Shown piece by piece: positions 45,388 to 53,925 of a stretch of DNA of 64,000 bases. This stretch comes from CALKJU01 sp035326425. GTDB taxonomy: Bacteria; Pseudomonadota; Alphaproteobacteria; Geminicoccales; Geminicoccaceae. The notes beneath the pieces were generated by a model, which ran no database searches, was not told where the DNA came from, and saw nothing but the letters and a program-made list of their open reading frames with translations. The translations under genes were made by a program, and so were the position numbers. How positions within the stretch are numbered: position 1 is the first letter of the stretch; the number at the start of each line of letters is the position of its first letter. The stretch is from positions 75,726 through 139,725 of the forward strand of contig DAOLFG010000005.1 in the NCBI GenBank assembly GCA_035326425.1. Reading direction: 5' to 3'.

Positions 45388-46209
45388 ATGAGTTACAAGA
45401 CCATTCTCTATGTCATGAGCGACGACGCCGCCAACCAGCGGCGGCTCGGCGTAGCCAAGGAGCTGGCGGGGCGCTGCGGCGGCTCGCTGGTGGTGCTGCA
45501 CGTGACGCAGCCGGCGATCATCCCCGTCGGCTTCGCCGAGGGCACCGCCTACATCCCGCCCGAGATCATCGACGCCCAGCAGGCGGCGGCGGCAAAGGTC
45601 ACGGAGCGGATGAAGCAGATCTACCGTGACGTCTGCGAGCCCGAGACCGTGCCGTCGCGCTGGCGTCACGAGGATGGCGAGGTCGGCGCCATGGCCAACC
45701 TCGCGGCGCGCGCCGCCGACTTGACGGTGCTGGGTACGATGCCGACCAGCGGCATGGATGCGCTGGCTCCCACCCTGGTCGAGCAGCTGGCGCTCGGCGC
45801 CGGCGGCCCGGTGCTGGTGCTGCCGCGTGACGGCGTGCAATCGCCGCCCGGCCGCAACGTCGTGCTGGCCTGGAACAACTCGCGCGAGTCCGCCCGCGCG
45901 CTGCAGGACGGGCTGGGCTTCCTCACCGCCGCCGACCGTGTGACCGTGGCCGGGCTGGGCTCGGCCCGGGATCTCTATGTCGACGACGTCGTCGCCCGCC
46001 TGCAGCGGCACGGCGTGTCGGCCGAGGCGCATGTCGAGGCCGATGCCAGCGATGCCGGTGCCGCGCTCCTGCGCATCGCCTCCGATCGCGGGGCCGACCT
46101 GCTGGTGATGGGCGCCTATGGCCGCGCCCGGCTGCGCGAGCTGATCCTGGGCGGTGCCACCCGCGACGTGCTGCGCAACGCCCCGATCTCGGTGATGTTC
46201 AGCTCCTGA
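45388..46209 (+). CDS. Universal stress protein, tandem UspA type
   Basis: This 273-residue protein has two Usp-like halves. The C-terminal half keeps the ATP-binding pattern G2xG9xG(S/T): MGAYGRARLRELILGGATR. The N-terminal half (MSYKTILYVMSDD to about residue 140) is less conserved. Such proteins regulate stress adaptation through ATP binding. It follows pssA by 16 nt and may share its transcript. The last 11 nt overlap dsbB on the other strand. Confidence 0.85.
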   Translation: MSYKTILYVMSDDAANQRRLGVAKELAGRCGGSLVVLHVTQPAIIPVGFAEGTAYIPPEIIDAQQAAAAKVTERMKQIYRDVCEPETVPSRWRHEDGEVGAMANLAARAADLTVLGTMPTSGMDALAPTLVEQLALGAGGPVLVLPRDGVQSPPGRNVVLAWNNSRESARALQDGLGFLTAADRVTVAGLGSARDLYVDDVVARLQRHGVSAEAHVEADASDAGAALLRIASDRGADLLVMGAYGRARLRELILGGATRDVLRNAPISVMFSS

Positions 46210-46696
46210 CCGGGCGGGTCCAGGCGAAGCCGAAGGCGGCGGTCAGCGACAGGAAGGCCGACAGCATCAGGTTCCAGGTGGCCAGCGACAGGCCGAGGAA
46301 GGCGGCATTGACCTGATCGCAGCGCGGTGGCGCGTCGGTCAGCATCTGCCGCAGCTCCTCGATGCTGGCGGCCTTTCCCGCCGACGCGCAGCCCTCCGGC
46401 AGCGCGAACAGTCCCTGCTCGACGCCGACATGGTAGGCGGCGAGCAGGGTGCCGCCGAGCAGGAACACGGTGACGGCCGCCAGCCCGACCCTCGGCGTGT
46501 CGACGATCAGGCCGCCCAGTGCCGCTGCCGCGGCCACCAGGTAGGGCCAGCGTTCCCACAAGCACAGGTTGCAGGGCTCGAAGCCGAAGCCGAACTGCAG
46601 CACGAGGGCCGCCAGCAGCGCCATGCCGCAGGCGACGCCGACGGCGGCGAGCCAGGCGCCGCCAGGGGTGGAAAGGCCGGTGAGCGCACGGATCAT
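46199..46696 (-). CDS. dsbB: Disulfide bond formation protein DsbB
   Basis: This 165-residue membrane protein has four helices. The first periplasmic loop carries the redox pair CNLC (FGFEPCNLCLWERWPYLV), and the second loop has the partner pair EGCAS and PPRCDQ. It re-oxidises DsbA and passes electrons to ubiquinone. It follows the DedA-family gene on the same strand by 7 nt. No dsbA is in the window. Confidence 0.9.
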   Translation of the reverse strand: MIRALTGLSTPGGAWLAAVGVACGMALLAALVLQFGFGFEPCNLCLWERWPYLVAAAAALGGLIVDTPRVGLAAVTVFLLGGTLLAAYHVGVEQGLFALPEGCASAGKAASIEELRQMLTDAPPRCDQVNAAFLGLSLATWNLMLSAFLSLTAAFGFAWTRPVRS

Positions 46697-46703
46697 CGGC
46701 GCC

Positions 46704-47282
46704 TCAGAGGTAGCGCAGCGACAGGAAGCCCAGCACGATCAGGGCGGCGAAGGCGCTGGTCACCAGCGTCAGCCGCGCCTCGATGAAGTCGCGGATCGGC
46801 GGGCCGTACCAGCGCAGCAGCGCCGCCACCAGGAAGAATCGCGCACCACGGGTCAGGATGGAGGCGATGATGAATACCGGCAGGCTGAAATGCGCCATGC
46901 CGCTGGCGATCGTCACCAGCTTGTAGGGGATCGGGGTGAGCCCCTTGATGAGGATGATCCACAAGCCCCAGTGGTCATAGGCCTGCTGGTAGGCCGCCAC
47001 CTTGTCGGCGAGGCCGTAGAGCTCGATGATCCACTGGCCGACCGTCTCCAGCAGGAAATAGCCGATGGCGTAGCCGGCGAGGCCGCCCACCACCGACGCG
47101 ACGGTAGCCACCGCGGCGGTGCGCCAGGCGTCCTGCGGTCTCGCCAGCACCATCGGCACGATCATCACGTCGGGCGGGATCGGAAAGACCGAGCTTTCCA
47201 GGAACGACACGACGCCGAGCCCGCGCATGGCATGCGGTGAGCCGGCCTGCCGCATCGACCAGTCGTAGAATCGTCTGAGCAC
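46704..47282 (-). CDS. DedA/YqaA family membrane protein
   Basis: This 192-residue protein has about five helices. Typical SNARE-associated/DedA segments are SFLESSVFPIPPDVMIVPMVLARP, GYAIGYFLLETVG and ILIKGLTPIPYKLVTIASG with its conserved glycines. DedA proteins contribute to membrane lipid flipping and pH homeostasis. The start is a GTG at 47282 (LRRFYDWSMRQAG) with only a weak ribosome site. It precedes dsbB in the same run. Confidence 0.85.
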   Translation of the reverse strand: MLRRFYDWSMRQAGSPHAMRGLGVVSFLESSVFPIPPDVMIVPMVLARPQDAWRTAAVATVASVVGGLAGYAIGYFLLETVGQWIIELYGLADKVAAYQQAYDHWGLWIILIKGLTPIPYKLVTIASGMAHFSLPVFIIASILTRGARFFLVAALLRWYGPPIRDFIEARLTLVTSAFAALIVLGFLSLRYL

Positions 47283-47445
47283 GCAGGGTCCAATCCGATT
47301 GCGACGCGGCAGCGCCTTAGCGCGGACCGGTCCGCCACCGCAAGCCGGCCGGCGGCGTGCACAGCATGCGTGGATGTGCTTAATCCTCCGTCAATCGGCA
47401 AGGCGTCATGATGACGTCGGTATGCAACCGCGAGGCTGGCGGTCC

Positions 47446-48405
47446 ATGGATGGTGAAATCTCGATCCTGGCGGTGGCGCTGGTGGTGCTGGCGGTGGTGC
47501 TCGTCTTCATGGGCGTGCGCTCGGTCGCCCAGGGCACCGAATGGACCGTCGAGCGCTTCGGCCGCTACACCCGCACGCTGTCGCCCGGCCTCAACCTGAT
47601 CGTGCCGTTCGTCGACCGCATCGGCTCCAGGATGAACATGATGGAGCAGGTGCTGGACGTGCCGCAGCAGCAGGTCATCACCCGCGACAACGCCATGGTC
47701 ACGGTCGACGGCGTGGTGTTCTTCCAAGTGCTGGACGCCGCCAAGGCGGCCTACGAGGTGAGCGGCCTCAACAACGCCATCCTCAACCTGACCATGACCA
47801 ACATCCGCACCGTCATGGGCTCCATGGATCTCGACGAGCTGCTGTCGCGCCGCGACGACATCAACCAGCGCCTGCTGCACGTCGTCGACGACGCGACCCA
47901 GCCCTGGGGCGTGAAGGTCACGCGCATCGAGATCAAGGACATCAGCCCGCCGCAGGATCTGGTCGATTCCATGGCCCGGCAGATGAAGGCCGAGCGCGAC
48001 AAGCGCGCCAGCATCCTCGTGGCCGAAGGCGAGCGGCAGGCCGCCATCCTCGAGGCCGAGGGCAAGAAGCAGGCGGTCATCCTCGATGCCGAGGGGCGGC
48101 GCGAGGCCGCCTGGCGGGATGCCGAGGCGCGCGAGCGGCTGGCCGAGGCCGAGGCGGCGGCCGCCACCATGTTGTCCAAGGCCATCGCCGAGGGCGATGT
48201 CCAGGCCGTCAACTACTACGTGGCGCAGAAATACCTGGAGGCGCTCAAGGCCTTCGCCGACAGCCCGAACCAGAAGACGCTGATCCTGCCCGTCGAGGCC
48301 ACGGGCGTACTGGGCTCGCTGGCCGGCATCGCCGAGATCGCGCGGGAATCCTTCAAGGGCGCGGGCGAGGGAAGGCCGGCGCCCTGGGGCCAGCGGCCGG
48401 GCTGA
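47446..48405 (+). CDS. SPFH/stomatin-band 7 protein (QmcA-like)
   Basis: This 319-residue protein has one N-terminal helix (ISILAVALVVLAVVLVFMG) and an SPFH domain (QGTEWTVERFGRYTRTLSPGLNLIVPFVD). A long alanine/glutamate-rich coiled coil follows (about residues 180-270). It is the flotillin-like partner of NfeD and organises membrane domains or FtsH complexes. The next gene, an NfeD, begins 4 nt after its stop. The ATG at 47446 gives a short cytoplasmic or periplasmic N-terminus. Confidence 0.9.
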   Translation: MDGEISILAVALVVLAVVLVFMGVRSVAQGTEWTVERFGRYTRTLSPGLNLIVPFVDRIGSRMNMMEQVLDVPQQQVITRDNAMVTVDGVVFFQVLDAAKAAYEVSGLNNAILNLTMTNIRTVMGSMDLDELLSRRDDINQRLLHVVDDATQPWGVKVTRIEIKDISPPQDLVDSMARQMKAERDKRASILVAEGERQAAILEAEGKKQAVILDAEGRREAAWRDAEARERLAEAEAAAATMLSKAIAEGDVQAVNYYVAQKYLEALKAFADSPNQKTLILPVEATGVLGSLAGIAEIARESFKGAGEGRPAPWGQRPG

Positions 48406-48409
48406 CGCG

Positions 48410-48856
48410 ATGAGCCCCTGGCTCTGGCTGACCCTGGGCGTCGTGCTGGCGGTGATCGAGGTCTTCGCCCCGGGCTTCTTCTTCCTGTGGCTCGGTATCG
48501 GTGCGGTGCTCACCGCCGTCATCGGCTGGCTGGCACCATCGCTGTCCTGGCAGGGCCAGTTGCTGGCTTTCGCCTGCCTGGCGCTGCTGACGGTGGTGGG
48601 CTGGTTCGCCTGGCGCCGCCGCATGACCGGCAGCGCACCGATGTCGCGGCTGAACCGCCGTGCCGCACAGCAGCAGGGGGCCGAAGGGCCGCTGGTCGAC
48701 GCGCTGGCTGGTGGTCGCGGCCGGGTGAGGCTGGGCGACACGACCTGGGGGGTCACAGGCCCCGACCTACCCGCCGGCACCCTCGTCAAGGTCATCGGCG
48801 TCGACGACGACCGGCTCGTCGTCGAGCGCGCTGGCGACCGCCGGCCGGATGCCTGA
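48410..48856 (+). CDS. NfeD family protein
   Basis: This 148-residue protein has three or four helices and a C-terminal OB-fold (GRVRLGDTTWGVTGPDLPAG then LVKVIGVDDDRLVVE). It is the short NfeD form without a protease domain and is expected to act with the SPFH protein upstream. Its last 90 nt overlap the opposite-strand YcaQ-like gene. Both ends look conserved in their families, so both are likely real. Confidence 0.88.
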   Translation: MSPWLWLTLGVVLAVIEVFAPGFFFLWLGIGAVLTAVIGWLAPSLSWQGQLLAFACLALLTVVGWFAWRRRMTGSAPMSRLNRRAAQQQGAEGPLVDALAGGRGRVRLGDTTWGVTGPDLPAGTLVKVIGVDDDRLVVERAGDRRPDA

Positions 48857-50077
48857 GCAGGCCAGCAGGTCCGGCGCGAGGTCGCCCCTCGTCTCGACCT
48901 CGACACGCCCGAGGCCGAGCCACCCTGCCATCAGGCCGAGCTCCAGCGCCAGCGCCTCGGCGGTCGTCGATCGGTCGATCGAGGGCTCGCCATGGGCGGC
49001 CCGCACCAGCAGCCGGCCGGCCGAGCGTTCGCTCTTGAGGTCGACCCGGGCCGCCAGCCGCTCGCCCATCAGGAAGGGCAGCACATAGTAGCCGTGCTGG
49101 CGCTTGGAGGCCGGCGTGTAGATCTCGATGCGGTAGCGGAAGCCGAACAATCGCTCGGTACGGTCGCGCTCCCAGACGAGCGGGTCGAACGGTGCCAGCA
49201 GCGCGCGGGCGGTGGCGCGGCGCGGCAGCCTCGCCGATGGCGCCAGATAGGCCTGCTGGCGCCAACCCTCCACCCGCACCGGACGAAGCTCGCCCGCCTC
49301 GACGATCTCGGCCAGGGCTCGTTGCGATGTCGCCAGCGGCAGCCGGAAATAGTCGCGCAGGTCGGATGCGGTGGCGACGCCGAGGGCATCGGCGGCGATG
49401 CGCAGCAGTCGGCGATGCGCCTCTCCCGGTTCCGGCGTCGGCAATGCCCGGACGGCCTCCGGCAGCACGCGCTCGGGCAGGTCGTAGATCCGCTCGAAGC
49501 CGCGTCGGCCGGAAGCCGTCAGCCGGCCGGTCCAGAACAGCCATTCCAGCGCCGCCTTGCCGTCGTTCCACCCCCACCAGGAGCCGGAGCGCCGGCCTGC
49601 CTCGGCGAGTTCCGAGACGCCCAGCCGCCCCCGCTCCTCGACCTCGCGGAAGACTCGTTCCACGGTCTGCGGGTTGTCGCGCGCCCAGCGCGCGAGCCCG
49701 GACCAGGTGCCCTCGCCGCGCATCGCCCGCTCCATGCGCCAGCGCAGCAGCGGCTGGGCCTCGACCGGCAGCAGCGAGGCCTCGTGCGCCCAGTATTCGA
49801 ACAGCCGGCGCCGCCGCGGCGCCAATACCCGGCCGTCATGGGCCGCCGCCCGGTCGAGCCAACCGCGGTCATAGGATCCCAGTCGCGAGAACAACGGCAG
49901 GTAGTGGGCCCTCGCCAGCACGCTGACGGAATCCAGCTGCAGCAGCCCCAGCCTCCCGATCATCCGCAGCAGCACCGCGCTGCCCGGTGGCGCGGCCGGG
50001 CGCGGGCCGGCCAGTCCCTGCGCGGCCAGCGCGATCCGCCGCGCCTGGACGAGCGACAGCGCCTCGCCGCTCACCAC
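48767..50077 (-). CDS. Winged-helix DNA glycosylase, YcaQ/AlkX-like (HTH_42)
   Basis: This 436-residue protein belongs to the HTH_42 family. YcaQ (AlkX) unhooks DNA interstrand crosslinks. The QxD active-site segment is present in LLQLDSVSVLARAHYLPLFSRLG, followed by RRRLFEYWAHEASLLP. Three winged-helix repeats are expected, and LFGFRYRIEIYTPASKRQHGYYVLPFL matches the C-terminal barrel. The start is one of two adjacent GTGs (50077 or 50074). The 3' end overlaps nfeD by 90 nt. Confidence 0.86.
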   Translation of the reverse strand: MVSGEALSLVQARRIALAAQGLAGPRPAAPPGSAVLLRMIGRLGLLQLDSVSVLARAHYLPLFSRLGSYDRGWLDRAAAHDGRVLAPRRRRLFEYWAHEASLLPVEAQPLLRWRMERAMRGEGTWSGLARWARDNPQTVERVFREVEERGRLGVSELAEAGRRSGSWWGWNDGKAALEWLFWTGRLTASGRRGFERIYDLPERVLPEAVRALPTPEPGEAHRRLLRIAADALGVATASDLRDYFRLPLATSQRALAEIVEAGELRPVRVEGWRQQAYLAPSARLPRRATARALLAPFDPLVWERDRTERLFGFRYRIEIYTPASKRQHGYYVLPFLMGERLAARVDLKSERSAGRLLVRAAHGEPSIDRSTTAEALALELGLMAGWLGLGRVEVETRGDLAPDLLACSGIRPAVASALDDEPVVVDADDLDEGAGG

Positions 50078-50120
50078 CCGCCTTGACCCGTCATGCCGCC
50101 ACGGTGATATCTGACGCCGT

Positions 50121-50207
50121 GCCCCAGTGGCGAAATCGGTAGACGCGGCAGACTCAAAATCTGTTTCCCGCAAGGGAGTGCTGGTTCGAGTCCGGCCTGG
50201 GGCACCA
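50121..50207 (+). tRNA. tRNA-Leu (CAA)
   Basis: An 87-nt tRNA gene with encoded CCA. The acceptor stem pairs GCCCCAG with CTGGGGC. The D-arm holds GGCGAAATCGGTAGAC, the anticodon stem pairs GCAGA with TCTGT around loop CTCAAAA (anticodon CAA, codon UUG), a long variable arm (TTCCCGCAAGGGAG) marks class II, and the T-arm is GGTTCGAGTCC. It reads toward the decayed catalase. Confidence 0.96.
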
Positions 50208-50331
50208 TCTGTCTTCCGTTGTACCGGCTCCGCCCGGCGTCGGGGGCCTTCCCCGGGTCGTACGGTAGAACGCGCGCCGCGCTCGCGCCATTACTCCGAC
50301 GAGCCGGTCGGACCACCTCGACCGACGGCTC

Positions 50332-50721
50332 CTGAACTCGAGGTGCGCCAAGACGTCGGCCACGGAGTCGCGAGGAGTGGATTCGCCGGCGAGCAGGACC
50401 ATACCCTCCTTCTCGACCACCTTGTGCGGAGCCACGAGCAGGGCGCTATCGGTGACCAGCGCGCCGATCCTCCATCCGCAAGTGGCTGTCGCATTGGAAA
50501 TTGTGGGACGGGCAGCCGCGCCGCCGGTTGGGGCTGCCCAGCCGCTTCAGCCGGGTGTCGAGACAGGAGAAGTCGCGGCCCTGCAGCAGCGCATCGTCCG
50601 AGAAGTCGATGTCGGGCCCGATGTTCCGGGGGCAGAATGCCACCTGCCGGTCTCGGCGAAGCCCTCGTCGAACGGCTGGAGATCCGGCTCCCAGCTCGGA
50701 TGGTCGCCGCTGCCGACGGCG
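50332..50721 (-). pseudogene. Decayed HPII-type catalase (katE) remnant
   Basis: On the minus strand, four separated pieces match a large monofunctional catalase, in the right order. GDHPSWEPDLQPFDEGFAE (near 50650-50710) matches the GDYPEWELGxQ segment. QVAFCPRNIGPDIDFSDDAL, continuing LLQGRDFSCLDTRLKRLGSPN (near 50520-50650), matches VAFCPxNIVPGIDF. PSHNFQCDSHLRM matches PxHNFQRDGHM. RIGALVTD and DSVADVLAHLEF (to about 50334) match the C-terminal DJ-1-like domain. Frameshifts, stops and internal deletions separate them, and the N-terminal catalytic half is absent. The joint between the first two pieces lies at FAET, a string that occurs in both parental regions, so a deletion by short homology is plausible. 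Confidence 0.78.
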
Positions 50722-50728
50722 TGACAGG

Positions 50729-51700
50729 CTATTCGAGCAAGCCCTTCTCGCGGAAATAGCGCAGGGCGCCGGGGTGGATGGGCGCCAGCTCCGGCTTGGG
50801 CACCATCTCGCCGGCCTCGAGGTCGGCCAGCGCCGGATGCAGGCGGCGGATCGCCGGCAGGTCGTCCATCACCGACTTGACGACGGTATACACGACGTCG
50901 GCCGGCATGTTGGCGCGGGTCACCAGGATGGCCGGGACGCCGAAGGTGGCGACGGGCTCCGGATTGCCGCGATAGACGCCGCCCGGGATGACGACCGGGA
51001 GATAGTAGGGGAACCGGCCGACCAGGCGGTCGATGGTGGCGGCACCGGGCGAGACCAGGGTCGAGCTGCAGCTGGTGGTCGCCTCCTGGACCGAGGCCGA
51101 GGGCGTGGCCGCCACGAAGAAGAAGGCGTCGATGGCGTTGCGGCAGAGCTGGAAGGCCTGGCCGTCGGCGTTGAAGTCCCTGACCACGCGGAAATCGCCG
51201 CGGCTCATGTCGGCTGCTGCCAGTGCCGCATCGACCGTGGAGTGCAGTCCGGAGCCGCTGGCGCCGGCCGAGACGCGGAACCCGCGCAACGAGCTCAGCC
51301 CCTCGCCGAAGCCGGTGGTGCGGGCGACGATGTTGAAGGCCTCGGTCGCCATGGCCATCACCGAGCGCGTGACGCGGTCGGGGCCGTCGCGCTCGAAGGT
51401 GCCTTCGCCGCGCACCGCATGGTAGAGCGTGTCGCCCTGGACCACGGCCATGTTCATGACCGGGAAGCCGCGCCTCAGCATCGAGAGGTTGAAGCCGGAG
51501 CCTGCGCTGGCCAGCTCGCGGCAGGGCGGCGCCGCCTCGCCGCCGACCTCGCGGACGCGGCGGCAGATCGCCCCGGCGGTCGGGAAATAGACGCCCATGA
51601 TGTTGCCGCTGCCGATAATCAGCGGCGGCTCGGCCGCCATCGCCGGGATCGCGGCCAGAAGGCCGGCCACCAGCATCGTTGCACGCACCAACAGCCGCAT
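50729..51700 (-). CDS. TAXI-family TRAP solute-binding protein
   Basis: This 323-residue periplasmic protein belongs to the TAXI (TRAP-associated extracytoplasmic immunogenic) family. A signal peptide (RLLVRATMLVAGLLAAIPAMA) is followed by IIGSGNIMGVYFPTAGAICR and GSGSGLHSTVDA-like ligand-site segments. In other genomes it works with a fused DctQM permease, but no such permease is in this window, so it may be an orphan receptor. GGAG lies 8 nt before the ATG at 51700. It follows ampG by 52 nt on the same strand. Confidence 0.86.
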   Translation of the reverse strand: MRLLVRATMLVAGLLAAIPAMAAEPPLIIGSGNIMGVYFPTAGAICRRVREVGGEAAPPCRELASAGSGFNLSMLRRGFPVMNMAVVQGDTLYHAVRGEGTFERDGPDRVTRSVMAMATEAFNIVARTTGFGEGLSSLRGFRVSAGASGSGLHSTVDAALAAADMSRGDFRVVRDFNADGQAFQLCRNAIDAFFFVAATPSASVQEATTSCSSTLVSPGAATIDRLVGRFPYYLPVVIPGGVYRGNPEPVATFGVPAILVTRANMPADVVYTVVKSVMDDLPAIRRLHPALADLEAGEMVPKPELAPIHPGALRYFREKGLLE

Positions 51701-51752
51701 CTCGCTCACTCCGGATCCCGGTGCGGACAGGAACGCGATGCCCGATGGCCCG

Positions 51753-53090
51753 TCAAGCCCGCGCCGGAGCAGGCTTGGCTTCCGGCAAACGGTCCGGCAC
51801 CGCCAGGCCCTGGCGTTGCAGCCAGAGCACGAGCAGCAGGCCCGGGAGCGCGAACAGGGTCGAGGTGACGAAGAACATCGTCCAGCCCAGCCAATCGGCA
51901 TAGAATCCGCTCAGCGGCACGATGACGTATTTGCCCAGCATCTGCATGAACGAGGTCAGCAGCGCGTACTGCACCGCCGTGTAGTGGACGCTGCACAGCG
52001 AGGACAGGTAGGCGACGAAGGCGGCGGTGCCGAGGCCGGCGGAGAGGTTCTCGCCGGCCACCGTGAGATAGAAGAACGGCCGACTGGGTCCGGCCATCGC
52101 CAGCGCCACGAACAGCAGGTTCGACAGCGCCTGCAGCGTGCCGCCCACCAGCAGCGCCGGCAGGATGCCGATCCGGTAGACCAGGGCACCGCCGGCCAAG
52201 CCGCCGATGATGGTCATGAAGACGCCGAAGGTGCCCGAGACCTCGGCGATCACCGCCTTGTCGAAGCCGACGTCGAGATAGAACGGGTTGGCCATCAGGG
52301 TGAGCAGGACGTCGCAGGCCTTGTAGAGCGAGATGAATACCAGGATGACGATCGCGACCTTCAGGCCCTGGCGCTGGAAGAAGTCGGTGAAGGGCTCGAT
52401 CACCGCCGAGCCGAGCCAGGCGGCGAAGCCCTTGCGGCCTCCGGGAATGGCAGTGGTCGAGCCCGGCGGCTCCTCGATCATCAGCACGGTCGCGACCCCC
52501 ACCAGCACCAGCACCGCCATCACCGTGTAGGCGAAGGCCCAGCTGAAGCCGCTGGCGATGAACAGCGTGCCGGCGCCTGCGAACCACATGCCGATGCGAT
52601 AGCCGAGCACGATGACGCCGGCCCCGGCCCCGAGGCGCTCGCGCGGCAGGATCTCGACGCGGTAGGCGTCGATGACGATGTCCTGGCTGGCCGAGAAGAA
52701 CGCCACCACCAGCGCCCAGAAGGCGGTCCAGAACAGCCCGTCGCGCGGGTCGGTCTGGCCCAGCTGGTAGATCGAGACGATGAGGCCGATCTGGGCCACG
52801 ATCATCCAGCCGCGCCGCCGGCCGAGCCAGGTGGTGAGCGGCGGCAGCGGCAGCCGGTCCATCAGCGGCGCCCAGGCGAACTTCAGCGTGTAGGGCACGA
52901 AGACGTAGCCGAACAGGCCGATGGCGCTGCGGCTGATGTCGCTCTCGCGCAGCCAGGCGCTGAGGGTGGAGGCAACCAGCAGGATCGGCAGCCCGCTGGC
53001 GAAGCCCAGGAACAGCACCGCCAGCACCCGGCGGTCGGTGTAGGCCCGCCATGCCGTCAGCCAGCTCTCGCGTCGCGCTGCCTCGCTCAT
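51753..53090 (-). CDS. ampG: AmpG-type muropeptide MFS permease
   Basis: This 445-residue transporter has 12-14 helices. AmpG imports anhydromuropeptides released during cell-wall turnover. Typical are RRVLAVLFLGFASGLPILLVASTLSAWL, YTLKFAWAPLMDR, SQDIVIDAYRVE and GYRIGMWFAGAG. The ATG at 53090 overlaps the small upstream ORF stop (ATGA). It is transcribed with a dipeptidase and the tag gene, which fits peptidoglycan recycling. Confidence 0.9.
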   Translation of the reverse strand: MSEAARRESWLTAWRAYTDRRVLAVLFLGFASGLPILLVASTLSAWLRESDISRSAIGLFGYVFVPYTLKFAWAPLMDRLPLPPLTTWLGRRRGWMIVAQIGLIVSIYQLGQTDPRDGLFWTAFWALVVAFFSASQDIVIDAYRVEILPRERLGAGAGVIVLGYRIGMWFAGAGTLFIASGFSWAFAYTVMAVLVLVGVATVLMIEEPPGSTTAIPGGRKGFAAWLGSAVIEPFTDFFQRQGLKVAIVILVFISLYKACDVLLTLMANPFYLDVGFDKAVIAEVSGTFGVFMTIIGGLAGGALVYRIGILPALLVGGTLQALSNLLFVALAMAGPSRPFFYLTVAGENLSAGLGTAAFVAYLSSLCSVHYTAVQYALLTSFMQMLGKYVIVPLSGFYADWLGWTMFFVTSTLFALPGLLLVLWLQRQGLAVPDRLPEAKPAPARA

Positions 53091-53296
53091 CCGCCACGAT
53101 CCCCGTCAGACCCGGCACGGCTCGCGGCATGCGCGAGTTCGGCGGAGCTTAGGCCAACGCGGCGATGGATCGAAGGACGAAAGCCCGACGCGTCAGCCCG
53201 CGGCGGCGCTTCGGGGACGAGTGTGGCGTCGCAGGTGCGGTCGAGCTGGGCGATCGGCCAGACCGGCTCGAATCGCTCGAGCACGCCGAACAGCAT
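53087..53296 (-). CDS. Small ORF coupled to tag and ampG
   Basis: A 69-residue ORF exactly fills the gap between tag and ampG: its ATG shares a base with the tag TGA (TGATG) and its TGA overlaps the ampG ATG. The N-terminus MLFGVLERFEPVWPIAQLD looks protein-like, but the second half is arginine/alanine-rich and resembles GC-rich filler. I do not recognise it. The exact coupling at both ends is the main support. Confidence 0.4.
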   Translation of the reverse strand: MLFGVLERFEPVWPIAQLDRTCDATLVPEAPPRADASGFRPSIHRRVGLSSAELAHAASRAGSDGDRGG

Positions 53297-53925
53297 CACC
53301 CCGGCCTCTGCAGCGCCGCGCGCTCGGCCTCCACCTCCGGACGCATGGCGCAGCCCTCGATATGGTCGTTCACCATCCCCATCGCCTGCATGAAGGCGTA
53401 GACCGTGGTCGGACCAACGAAGCTCCATCCCCGGCGCTTCAGATCCTTGCTCAGAGCCGTCGATTCCGGCGACTTGCCTAGGGTCCGCAGGGTGGCGTGG
53501 TCGAGCTTCACCGGCCGCGCATGGTGCGGCGGCTCGTGGCGCCAGAGGAAAGCCGCGAGCGAGCCTTCGGCACGGACCAGCTCGCAGGCCCGGCGGGCGT
53601 TGTTCAGGACGGATTCGATCTTGCCGCGATGCCGGACGATGCCGGCATCGCCCAGCAGGCGCTGGACCTCGGCATCGCCCCAGCCGGCGATGGTCGCGAA
53701 ATCGAATCCGGCGAAGGCGGCGCGGAAATTCTCGCGCTTGCGCAGGATGGTGATCCAGCTCAGGCCGGACTGGAAGCCTTCGAGGCAGAGCTTCTCGAAC
53801 AGCCGGCGGTCGTCGGTGACCGGCCGGCCCCATTCGCGATCGTGATAGGCCTGGTAGAACGGATCGGCGCCGCACCACCAGCAACGGGTTGTGCCGTCCG
53901 GGCCGGTGGCCAGCCCGTCGGTCAC
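53296..53925 (-). CDS. tag: DNA-3-methyladenine glycosylase I
   Basis: This 209-residue helix-hairpin-helix glycosylase excises 3-methyladenine. The zinc-finger and catalytic regions are visible: RCWWCGADPFYQAYHDREWG, LEGFQSGLSWITILRKRENFR and FVGPTTVYAFMQAMGMVNDH. The GTG at 53925 overlaps the dipeptidase stop (GTGA). Length is slightly above the usual 190. It is unusual to find it between wall-recycling genes. Confidence 0.93.
   Translation of the reverse strand: MTDGLATGPDGTTRCWWCGADPFYQAYHDREWGRPVTDDRRLFEKLCLEGFQSGLSWITILRKRENFRAAFAGFDFATIAGWGDAEVQRLLGDAGIVRHRGKIESVLNNARRACELVRAEGSLAAFLWRHEPPHHARPVKLDHATLRTLGKSPESTALSKDLKRRGWSFVGPTTVYAFMQAMGMVNDHIEGCAMRPEVEAERAALQRPG

Noticed and set aside
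50121..50728. tRNA-Leu as the attachment site of an integrated element
   Set aside because: No integrase, no direct repeat of the tRNA 3' end and no foreign genes were seen; the adjacent sequence is a decayed catalase.
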